Below are positions 55,254 to 64,000 of a stretch of DNA of 64,000 nt, one piece after another; position 1 is the stretch's first letter; each line of letters starts with the position of its first letter. This stretch comes from Buxus sempervirens (taxonomy: Eukaryota > Streptophyta > Magnoliopsida > Buxales > Buxaceae): positions 7,384,976 to 7,448,975 of the forward strand of contig OX387187.1 of NCBI GenBank assembly GCA_947561395.2, read 5' to 3'. The position numbers and the translations under genes were made by a program. The notes beneath the pieces were generated by a model that saw only the letters and a list, made by a program, of their open reading frames with translations, made no database searches and was not told where the DNA came from.

Positions 55254-56571
55254 CTACATGCAACAGGGAAGTTTCCTATGAGTTTCAATTCAAATTCATC
55301 AGAAATTCTACTTTGCTTTTAATCTAGGTTTCGGTGCAAATTACCTTGCTTTTAACCTAGGTTTTAGTTCAGCGGGAGTTTTACAAGACTTTTTCAAGTT
55401 ATCCTTCTATTTCTGCTATTTTGGTTCAAAGTTTTTGGGAAAGTATTGGATGTTTTTTGTCTAAATTAAAAATTGTATTTCTATCAAAAATCTAGGTTCT
55501 ATGCAAAGCCTAATATTTGCTAATTTATTTTCAGGAGTTGCTCTGGAAGGCAGAACAAAATGGGCAGAATAAGGACCAACATGGGTAAGCATACTCCAAA
55601 GGCTACAGAGGCACCAAGTGGGGTAGAACCAGGTCTGTTCAAGAATTAATCACAGGCAAGTTCGGAATCAGATTGGGGAAAATATATCATAGCATGGTGG
55701 GAGGATAGGCAATTCTCCACCGTCAGCAATTCAAAAACATTGAGAAATCATGCCACTCAGTGGGAAAAGGTCAGTCTCAAGGAATTGACAAATTAGAAGC
55801 CAATCACAGCATGGATATACTCATAGCAAGAGCAAAATGTGAAATTGCATGCAAATCGAGTACATCAAAAGGCAAGTTCGCCTCGGCAATCATCAAAAGA
55901 CAGCAGTAAAAGAAGCAGACAAGGATAACATTACATGGTTATGCAATGACAATGTCCGGTGAAGTATGTCAACCCGAGTTCTTGGTCACCAAAATTATTC
56001 AAACTCAAGTCTTGCAGGAATTCAGAAATGGAGAACAAACATACCACTCAAAGTCAATTTCGGCAGGGACATTGGGGAAATGGGCAATTCACCACAATTA
56101 ACTACAATTAAGAGAAATCATAGCATGGCAAAATTGCTTGGATGTGGCAGTAAAGCACATTGAAAGGAAAAAATAGCACATGGCATTAAAATTCGTCCAA
56201 TTGAGCATGAATTTGTTGCCAAGAAAAATTTAAATCTCACTAACCTGGACGAGCAATGGAGAAATCAAGTGCCTGATTGCAAGTGGGAATCAAAGGACAA
56301 GTAGCCGGAGCAAAACCTCCAATGCCAAGCTGAGAAATCGCAAGAAAATAGGAAAAATCGAGCTAGGGCTCGACTGCTGCTATAAATGGGCAATAAGGGA
56401 CGTTACTGGAGTTACAGGCCGTCGCCAGCGGCAATAGAAGGCGCCGGAACTACTGGAGATCGCTGGAGAGGAAGGAAGAGCAGTCGGAGAAGAAGGAGTG
56501 TAGCTGGTCTGAATAATCGAAGCAGAAGAGAAAGAAATGAAAAGTTACGGTCGCGTGTGACTTAATAAAAG
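55254..56571 (-). promoter_or_regulatory. 5' UTR exon, leader intron and promoter region of C's antisense gene
   Basis: On the minus strand a donor gtccag/gttagt (GT at 56244-56243) and an acceptor tgcatgtag ending at 55254, directly before the ATG, define a 991-nt leader intron. The exon before it (about 56540-56245) is C/T-rich with no long frame. A TATA-like cttttatta lies at about 56562-56570, directly beside the palindromes at 56574-56641. Predicted from sequence only. Confidence 0.5.
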
Positions 56572-56573
56572 CA

Positions 56574-56641
56574 TGTGTATCCGGAAACTCAGGCCGGATA
56601 CAAACAAGCTTATTCTTATCCGACTAATAATACCAGATACA
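56574..56641. repeat. Palindrome pair upstream of C's antisense gene
   Basis: gtatccggaaactcaggccg + gatac and ttatccgactaataatacca + gatac, imperfect copies of the palindrome type of C's LTR. Confidence 0.7.
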
Positions 56642-56710
56642 AAAGAAAAAAACAAAAAAAAAAAAGAAAAAAAGAGAAAAAGAAGAAGGAAAATAGGAAA
56701 AAAGGAAAAG

Positions 56711-56742
<32 letters not shown>

Positions 56743-56815
56743 AAAAGGGGGAAAAGAAAAAAAAGAGAAAAGAAAAGAAAGAAAAAGAAAAAAGAGGAAA
56801 AAGGAAAAGAGAGCA
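56642..56815 (+). repeat. A/G-rich low-complexity tract
   Basis: About 170 bp of A with interspersed G, between the antisense gene's upstream region and the hairpins of C. The lysine-rich frames across it are not genes. Confidence 0.9.
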
Positions 56816-56862
56816 AAATTGTGCTACAAATTCTACTATTTTCTCACAAAATCCTATTGTTG

Positions 56863-56907
56863 CCTTAAAATCCACCTCACAGACACGAGAGCTCAGTGGA
56901 ATTTAGG
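56863..56907 (-). other. Hairpin 1 of element C 3' region
   Basis: Arms CCTTAAAATCCACC (56863-56876) and AGTGGAATTTAGG (56895-56907) pair with one bulge and two weak positions. On the minus strand the loop is GAGCTCTCGTGTCTGTGA, as in B. Confidence 0.75.
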
Positions 56908-57007
56908 ACAAGCTTGGGAAATGTGCTGGTCAAAAGGAAGATCTCCACTCAATTTTTAACTTGGTTTGATAAAAAAAATCAGTTTTCTAAAAAATCCTAT
57001 TTTTGGG

Positions 57008-57051
57008 CTTAAAATCCACTTCACAGCCACAAGAGCTCAGTGGAATTTAAG
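57008..57051 (-). other. Hairpin 2 of element C 3' region
   Basis: Arms CTTAAAATCCACT (57008-57020) and AGTGGAATTTAAG (57039-57051) pair at 12 of 13 positions. On the minus strand the loop is GAGCTCTTGTGGCTGTGA. Confidence 0.8.
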
Positions 57052-57208
57052 AACTCTTGGAGAGATGCCCCCCTTAAAGTTAGGGCTTTTTGGCAAATCT
57101 TCACTCAAAAATTGTTTTTTACAAAATTGAATTGAATCAAGCAAATCATACTTAAGGGAGTGCAATTTGGGCTGGTCTAATCTTTGCAGCTCACTGCTTT
57201 GCAGCTCC

Positions 57209-57224
57209 CGCAAAGAGGGGCAAT
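57209..57224 (+). other. Polypurine tract of element C
   Basis: cgcaaagaggggcaat directly precedes the LTR start TGTAGACACC at 57225. B has nearly the same tract. Confidence 0.8.
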
Positions 57225-59564
57225 TGTAGACACCCCAAATTGCACAACAATCATCAAAAATAATTATCTCCTTGAAAGCCAGAACAAAAATTGAAGAAAA
57301 TAAGTTTTTACCTGTATCCGGCAACTCAGGCCGGATACAAGTACTCCTCTTTGTATCCGGTGGAAAATGCCGGATACAAGGAAGCTTTAGTGTATCCGGC
57401 ATCATATGCCGGATACATTAAAGCCCTTGTGTATCCGGCCTGATATGCCTGATGATGCCGGATACATTAAAGCCCTTGTGTATCCGGCCTAATATGCCGG
57501 ATACATAAGTTTTGCTCAAAAATTAGGGTTTTCCGAGAGGAATCACTTTTTACCATCATATCCCTCATTAAATGAGGGGAAATCTCGGAAACAGCCTTAG
57601 GGTTAAGGTTAATGGGCTCTAGACATTAAGTTGTGTCTACTATCAACCCTAGCCTTTGCCTATAAATAGGAGGCTCCTCTTCAAGCAAATGGCCAATAAG
57701 TTGGAGATCAAAGAGCTCCGAGTGAAGAAGGGAACCGCTGCCGGATTGCTTCCAGAACCCCAGGTAAGCCTCAAACCTCATCTTATTTTATGTATTTACA
57801 TTCCTAGATCTAGATCTCTTCTTCTACCTTTCTATAGAATAAAGCCTTCTATGTGTGTGAAAACCCTTCCCCGGCTCAAAGTATCTCAAGACTCCCCCTA
57901 GCCGTAAAACGTGAAGGCGGGATCTAGGAGAAACGAGACTGGAGATTGACCCTAGTACTAAAACCCTATCTTGCATAAGCCTTCTGAATCTATGTAAACC
58001 GTTCTATATTCAAAGTACCCCATGATTATCTTAAAGAACCGTGTTTAACGGGGAGAGAGAACAAAAGGAAACGATAATGGAACGGAACCCTAGGTTGTTT
58101 TAGAACCTTATTTTGATGAATATGTATGCATGCTATGTTGTTATATTGATCTTGTATGGTTTTTCACATTCACACATACATAGCACTATTTTGGTGGGAT
58201 AGGCTCACATTTGGGGATTTATTACATTCATTGTGATAAATCTCAAATAAATGGCATCAATCAGTTCTGGAATGTCTTTGAATGTTTTTTTAAGTATTTG
58301 TGTTCATCTTACACGAATTGCACACACTTTGTCACAGTTTTGCATTGGTTTTACTCAAGAAAGGCTTAACTTGACAGCAACTGTACCCTGACTTCGGACA
58401 CTCATAACTTCATCATCCGGATGAATTTTGGAGTGATTCTAGAACCATGGGAAAGGTGAGGCTGTCTAGTTTATGTCTACCAAATTTCATTAATTTCTAT
58501 GAAGCAGATATTTGACACCATTCTGCCGAAGTTGAAAGGTCATTTCAGGTCAAACTGTTGAACCTATCATTTCGAATGGGTGTCATCTGCTTGTTTTAAA
58601 TCCGATTCAAGTGATTTTTGTTTCTAAGAACTCTTTTATGAGTCTATTTTTAACTCCAATTGGTTTCATAATTTTTTGATTTAAATTGTGTCGTGGAGAG
58701 CAGATTTACTCAGAACTGCTCAACAGCATTTTTCTGGGTCAATCTGTGATCCTCGGGGCCTGTTCGGGAAGTCACCCAAGGCGCATCCGAATGAGTTTTT
58801 GTATGAGGCTAGTTTCTCTTGAAAGATGGCCATACAGACTTCATTGACACCAAATTTCACGGATTTCTATGGAGTATATATTTCTAGGTGATTTTCCAAA
58901 CTTGCCTACTTGTTACTTTTGATTTTCTCCGGCAGCAACTTTAAAAGAGCCATAACTCTTAGAATTTCAACCGGATTTAATTGAAATTTGGCATGAGACT
59001 ATTGTTTACCCTAATATTTCAAATGGATTTGGTTTGATTTAATTTAAAATTGAATTTGATTGGTTTCAAGACAAATGGCATTACTTTTTACCAAATTCCC
59101 GGATTTGATTCAACTTGGTTTTGTGCAACCTTTACTTTGATTTTCATCTTTTCGTGATACTCCAGAAGTGATATTAACATAAAAGAAGATCTGGAATTCA
59201 TTTGGATTTTCATGTGAAGATATCATATATTTGTCCTTTTTCAAGGTTTTCATGATTTTTTAGCAAGCTTTATTTTTTCTTAGCATGAACAACACTTGGT
59301 AACCACCTTGTGTGGGTGGATGGGGGTGCCTAACACCTTCCCCCATTCATAATCTAATCCCCTTACCCATCTCTGGATTTGATTTTCAAGTAGGGTTATT
59401 TTTACCCTAGAATTTGTCTTTTATCTCTTTTTGTTTATTTTATTCCTTTGGTGTCCATTCACACCTTTAAACCTTGAATGGTGGCGACTCCCACTTTTTT
59501 ACGTCGAGCCCGTGTGTTGACGGAGGGATGATCATCTCCAGGTGATTTTTTCCCATGTCTCACA
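57225..59564 (+). mobile_element. 3' LTR of Tat element C
   Basis: It starts TGTAGACACCCCAAATTGCAC and ends ttcccatgtctcaca, as in A and B, but the middle is different (58100-59250). Palindrome cluster at 57312-57503, TATA gcctataaatag at 57659-57670, splice donor CCCCAG/GTAAGC at 57763-57764, and PBS-like TGGCGACTCC at 59482-59491. It is inserted in A's 3' LTR at the point corresponding to 21445 in the 5' LTR. The 5' LTR, gag and pol of C are missing. Confidence 0.9.
57312..57503. repeat. Palindrome cluster in C's LTR
   Basis: Five copies of GTATCCGGC...GCCGGATAC-type palindromes, e.g. gtatccggcatcatatgccg + gatac, spaced by 'attaaagcccttgt' or 'aaggaagctttagt'. Confidence 0.93.
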
Positions 59565-60668
59565 CCCCATAATCTGTTTTTTTTTCTTTTCTTTTTAGAA
59601 TAAAGCCTTTGATTGTGTTTGTGTACCCAAACCTATCTCTAAGTACCTCAAGAGTCTTGCTAGGTGTAAAACGTGAAGAGAAAGCTAGGGGAAAACAGAA
59701 CAGGTGGATCCGTAAGGTAGGCCCCCATGTGCTCTAATTTGTGAGATGTGGCTATTTTTGATATCCTGATCATGTTTTAATGATTTTATTTTGAAGCTGG
59801 ATTAATCTTATGATTTCATGGTGATTATAGCATGAGATCCCCACTTTTTTCTAAAATTTGGATTTTCACCACTTTCGCACCTACAGCACTATTTTCATGA
59901 TTTTTGTGATTTTAGGCTAAGATCCTAGATTTATCGTGATCAATATCATAGATTTGGATCTAGAAGCCTAAAATTAAATTTTAGGGTTTCATGATGTGGT
60001 TTTTGAATCGTTTTTCACTTTTGAGAGAAGACCATACGGTCTAAGTTCTCCCCTTTTGATGTTTTTCATCAACGTGGGTATTTTTTGTTTTGATTTCTTG
60101 ATTTAATGTGAAATTTGGGCTATATCTATGTCCTGGACTATTCTAGTTCAATTCTGAAATATTTTATAAAAATCATATTTTTCTAGATTTCTAGAATTCA
60201 ACTTGAAGCCAGATTTTTGGATTTTTCACTTTATTTGGTTTTATTTGATTTTATCTCAATTTTATCTTAATCATGAAACACTAGGAATGGTATGATCATA
60301 TTTGAAAGTTCTGGATCCATCAGGCTATTCGTATGAAAAAACCATACATTTTTGTCCTTTTTATGATTTTTCATGATTTTTATAGCAAGCCATTTTCCTT
60401 TGAAAAACATGAACAATAGCTGGCAACCACCTTGTGTGGATGAATAGGGGTGCCTAACACCTTCCCCTGTTCATAACCTAATCCCCTTACCCATCTCTGG
60501 TTGTTTTTTTTAAAGGGTTATTTTTACCCTAAAATTGCCTTTTTGTGCTTATTTGATATTTTGGTATCCATTCACACCTAAACAGAATGGTGGTGACTCT
60601 TTGTTTTTAATGAATCCCACGTGATGATCAGGGAAGTCATTAAATTGATTTTTTTCCCATGTCTCACA
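59565..60668 (+). mobile_element. 3' LTR of element A, right part
   Basis: From ccccataatctg it runs parallel to the 5' LTR 21445-22546 (splice-site-rich middle, conserved 3' third) to the end tcccatgtctcaca, followed by the TSD agttg. Several substitutions between the two copies show A is clearly older than B. The left part of this LTR is missing with the deletion at 52341-52540. Confidence 0.92.
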
Positions 60669-60673
60669 AGTTG

Positions 60674-60970
60674 CCGCCCAATTCACCTCTTTAAACTCCA
60701 ATTGATTTGCTACATTGACACTCCACCATGCTATCCTACACTAACACTTATGTTAATTTATTTAATTTAATTATGTCATCTCATGTATGCTCATGTTACA
60801 AATTTACATAACAACCACTTACCACAATTAGTAATTCCTCTCTTCAATTAATCTCTGAAAATTCCCAAAATAGCTTTGCTCTTTGCATTTCCTGATATTT
60901 ACACCAATAATAATAATAAAATTACTAAAATAAATTCCAAATTCATCAATCAAAAATTCGGGGTTTTACA
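60674..60970 (-). mobile_element. LTR E, 5' end part
   Basis: It continues LTR E after element A and ends ggggttttaca, the reverse of TGTAAAACCCC. Flanked by the second TSD copy attag. Confidence 0.85.
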
Positions 60971-60975
60971 ATTAG

Positions 60976-61107
60976 ATTTCCGCACTCTGATATTAAATGT
61001 TTAATGAATTGAATTGCAATGTCTGATATTAGTTGTTTTGGGCCCAGTAGCACTTCAGATTTGGGTTGGGTGCTTGATTTGCATTGACCCGGGTTCGGGG
61101 TGTTACA
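60976..61107 (+). mobile_element. LTR F, 3' end part
   Basis: It completes LTR F (gacccgggttcggggtgttaca), followed by the TSD tcccc at 61108-61112. Confidence 0.88.
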
Positions 61108-61112
61108 TCCCC

Positions 61113-61711
61113 AATTTCCTTTCCCGATATCGAAAGCATGCGATCCTTCATGCTTTGGCTAGATAATGCGCTGGGAACCAATTCTTCTATAGGAGGCATG
61201 CACACATGCACCTCTCAGCATCAAAGTGCAACCGCGGATCGACGCGTGCACATGCGGACACCATTTTTATTCAATTTCTTTGATTGTTAAGATGGAAGAA
61301 AGCGAGGGGATTTACAAGTCGTGGACCCTACATGCGAAAATAATTAGAAATAAAACAACAGGAATACCAGTGATGTTTGGTATTTCTGTAACAGAAATTT
61401 ACTGCCAAGCGAGAAATCTTCAACTGAATTTTGACATTGTTCTTCTGCTTGGCAAAAAATCGAGGATATGATGAGAGATGAGAGAGAGGTGGAGAAAGCG
61501 AGGGAAACAGAGATGACTAAACGAGGGAGAGAGTGCTAGAGAGAGATAGGGGATAGACAGAGAGTTGAGATTTGGAGATTAAGGCGTAAGAGAGAGAGAG
61601 AGAGAGAAATAAAGAGAGAAATTAAAAGGTAGAGACAAAAATGGCACTTCGTAGGGGTTAGTTTTGACAAAATTAAATGTGAGAGACAAAAAGGCAATAA
61701 ATAGCTATTAT
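61113..61711. other. Unassigned segment with GA-rich tract
   Basis: It should contain the end of LTR D or what lay behind it; a possible end is 'taggaggcatgcaca' at 61192-61206, similar to the end of J. A (ga)n-rich tract lies at about 61480-61620. No convincing gene. Confidence 0.35.
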
Positions 61712-61712
61712 T

Positions 61713-62525
61713 GTAACGCCCCAGATCCAATTCAGCAACCAAACCCAGAGTGTTAGTAAAAAAATTGAGTCAGAACAAACTAAAATTTATGAGGACTTTA
61801 AATTTTTAATTATATCAGAGTACCATTGGAAGCATAGCATATTTAATTCAATTTAATCAAATTAATTTACAATAAGAATCTCTTTATTTTGAATTTGTTT
61901 TATGATCATAATCACAATTTTACCCATGAGTACACTACCCCAAACTTGACCATCTCTCCAAGCATACCTGAAAAATAAGGGAAAACTAAAGTGAGATATA
62001 AATCTTAACAAGTAGTAAGGTGCATGCAATAAAATAGTCTATTTCTATAAAATAGTCATGAGGTATATTGATAAATCAAAGCAAGGATAAATAAATTCAT
62101 ATTCATGTAAACAATCCCAACACAACAATAAAATATACAAAAACACCACATGTGACATCATAGGACTCATGAAGCAAGATAAGTCTTTGAAAAGAAACTT
62201 TTCATTTGCTACGCTACCATACGACTTATGAGCGAAGCTAGTAATACAATCCTCAAACCCGAATGAAATCTGAGATATGAGGCTTAGACATTGACTTATT
62301 GCACAAAAAACTCACGTACCAGCAACTGGAATCTGAAATATAGAGTTCGGCATATACCACCCAAGCATGCAGCCCCTGAATCTTAACATGGGGATGGCCG
62401 CTAATTCGAATATACAAGGTACTCACTAACAACTGGTATCTGAAATGAGACCCTATTGACATGAAGAACCCCCAATGCAAACTAACTTGTAAAGAAAGCG
62501 CAAGCACAAATTTGGAGTAATCAAC
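61713..62525 (-). mobile_element. F-family LTR, 3' part, reversed
   Basis: tgtaacgccccagatcc is the reverse of an LTR end. 62230-62500 is the reverse complement of LTR F around 13080-13350 (gcatgcagcccctgaatctt, atgaagaacccccaatgcaa). It is cut at 62526 by the next LTR. Confidence 0.75.
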
Positions 62526-64000
62526 TGTAGCGCCCCAGATCCGGGTTTGCCCTATCACGGCACAAACCCGTACCCGAGACCTACTTATGGGCCCAAAAGA
62601 ACCTGATAAGCATAATTGATGTGGGCAATTACAATGTAATCATCAGAGTGCATAAGATAAAGAAGCATGGAATTTAAAATTTTCCATATAACAAAAGGGC
62701 ATCTGTGTAATAACTCCAAAATACAACATTTAGGTATACAAAAGGCTACTAAGATCTCTCCATCACTGCCTCTCACATGAGCATTCATATACAAGAATGA
62801 TAATTTAAAGATAACTCCCACGTCTACAAATCCAAAAAGAATAATTACATTCCCATTGATAGTTTCTAGGAACTAAATACAATAACATAAAGAGAACCCC
62901 TACTACAGATAGTAAAAGTCCTCGAGCCTGTGCTCAAGCTCACCCTCAATAGCTGCCCCAATACATGGCTCACCAAACGGATCTGAAAACAAATCCGGAA
63001 AACAAAACGCGTGAGACTTAAAGTCCCAGCAAGTAGCAAGCATGCATGAATGGAAGCAATTAATACAATTCACATAATATCATGATTGGAACAGCTTAGG
63101 CAATTTATATAACATCATGAGTAGAGGCAGTTTATGCGATTCATATTCTCAAGTCAAGCATCTAAATAATATAACCCATAAAAATTAGCTAACACACCTG
63201 GTATGACTAATAATGTAAGTCAAACCTGTAGAGCTCACGATGTAGGACAAACCTTTATCAGCAGTTACTAGAACCAATATCACATCCCACAAACCAAGAT
63301 ATAGTACTAAATTCACAAACCAAGTGGAATTCCCCATCCACTACCATTTGGTCTAGGCCAAGTGAGATCTACACCGTCACTGGCATTCAACAAAGGGGCA
63401 AGTGAGATCTACACCGTCACTGCCAACCAACCACGACCAAGTGAGATCTACACTGTCACTTAAATCACATAGAAGAAACTCATCACAGCTTTACCAAATC
63501 AAATTAATATTCCCAATGCGTAAGAACTAACCAACAAGCACTTCACAGCCAAAGCCAATTCACAGTAAAACACATACCCCTTAAGGTCCACGAATTACGC
63601 ATTTAAGAAGTGGGATAATCTTAGGATCCCCAATAAAGTCACCATACCAAAAATCAACGGATTCCGAGACAAAAAATTTCGGACCTCAAAAATATTCTAA
63701 GTATGGATAAAAACGTTGACTTTTCGGTGTCGAATTTTTCTAGACAAATCTACAAGGAGTTTGGGGCTCAATTTCTGGTTGTAGTCTATTAGAGGGTATA
63801 CAAATCATCTAGAATTTTCTGGGCTTCTGAATCATTCATTTGGATATCAAACTCAAAAAGTGGCCATTTTTGAAAATCGGGAAAATTAGAAATTTAGGCA
63901 TGAACTGGAAAGTTGACTTTTTATTGGTTGGGAATTGGGCCCTAGGAGTATTTTTATTAGTTCCAAATGGGGGGTGAAACCTTATTTACATGTAAAGACT
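62526..64000 (-). mobile_element. LTR of the 3026-4654 family, reversed, runs off the window
   Basis: tgtagcgccccagatccggg, with the next 100 bp, is the reverse complement of the end of the Tekay-like LTR at 4545-4654. The part seen carries three 'aagtgagatctacaccgtca' repeats and minus-strand LTR sequence to the window edge. Confidence 0.8.
63358..63460 (-). repeat. Three copies of 'caagtgagatctacaccgtc'
   Basis: Copies near 63359, 63401 and 63438 with short spacers. Same place in the LTR as the four-fold repeats of LTRs I and E. Confidence 0.85.

Larger units (their letters stand above)
20736..60668 (+). mobile_element. Tat-lineage LTR retrotransposon A, with nested J, B and C
   Basis: The TSD agttg is at 20731-20735 and 60669-60673. 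Order: 5' LTR (20736-22546), PBS, leader, gag-pro (split by solo LTR J), RT (split by element B), RNase H, archaeal-type RNase H, integrase, antisense gene. A deletion junction into element C follows, then C's 3' LTR and the right half of A's 3' LTR (59565-60668). Length without the nested elements is roughly half of the span. The double RNase H and the antisense gene place it in the Tat lineage. It is defective: stops, frameshifts and a gag deletion. Confidence 0.9.

Noticed and set aside
56573-56959. Lysine/arginine-rich open frames (and phenylalanine-rich ones on the other strand)
   Set aside because: They arise from an A/G-rich low-complexity tract.
57225-59564. C LTR as a plain solo LTR
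   Set aside because: A PPT, hairpins and an antisense gene of the C type lie directly upstream, so it is the 3' LTR of a truncated element.
61084-61471. Two small plus-strand frames as a host gene
   Set aside because: No domain, and the region overlaps the end of LTR F and its TSD.

Overview
The window is plant nuclear DNA made almost entirely of LTR retrotransposons nested inside one another. I found no host gene, tRNA or rRNA that I can support. Two Ty3/gypsy groups are present. (i) Tat-lineage elements (Ogre/Retand-like): gag-protease, then RT, RNase H, a second (archaeal-type) RNase H and integrase, followed by a gene on the opposite strand between pol and the 3' LTR. (ii) Tekay/Del-like chromovirus remnants and several solo LTRs with TGTRARACCCC...GGGGCGTTACA-type ends. 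The species cannot be named from the sequence.

Layout. 1-732 is the edge of a Tat-type LTR. 733-4654 is a decayed Tekay-like pol with its 3' LTR. 4816-7314 is a solo LTR (I) with target-site duplication (TSD) ttaac. 7320-11700 is a mosaic of LTR fragments, including Tat-type LTR D. From 11701 to 61107 the window is one nest that can be read from 5-bp TSDs: LTR F (11701-61107, TSD tcccc) was split by minus-strand LTR E (13968-60970, TSD gttag/attag). E was split by solo LTR H (15534-19693, TSD catat) and by the large Tat element A (20736-60668, TSD agttg). A was split by solo LTR J (26311-28648, TSD aaagg) in its protease, by complete minus-strand element B (30462-46764, TSD gcaac) in its reverse transcriptase, and by the remnant of a third Tat element C in its 3' LTR. 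61713-64000 holds two further minus-strand LTR fragments.

Element B is the youngest: its two 1803-bp LTRs differ at one base that I can see. It keeps PBS, a leader with a hairpin repeat array, gag-pro, pol (one TAG) and PPT. gag-pro and pol overlap in a -1 relation at a run of nine A. Element A is older, with CAG-to-TAG stops, a gag deletion of about 1.25 kb and a lost 3' end. A deletion joins the 3' part of A to the 3' part of C.

The most interesting content is on the antisense strand of the Tat elements. Element C carries a seven-exon gene (52541-55253, minus) whose splice phases all fit. It encodes a plant mobile domain (PMD) protein with RG-rich ends and a short coiled coil. Element A has a two-exon relative (50375-52139) with an intron at the matching position, and B retains only the second exon. 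These genes have their own TATA-like promoters beside clusters of short palindromes of the kind also found in the LTRs. Between the antisense gene and the PPT, B and C each carry two hairpins with a near-identical 18-19-nt loop and different, still complementary stems. The Tat LTRs also carry a tRNA-primer-site-like TGGCGACTC about 35-75 bp inside their 3' end, and LTRs of most families carry a good 5' splice site downstream of the TATA box.
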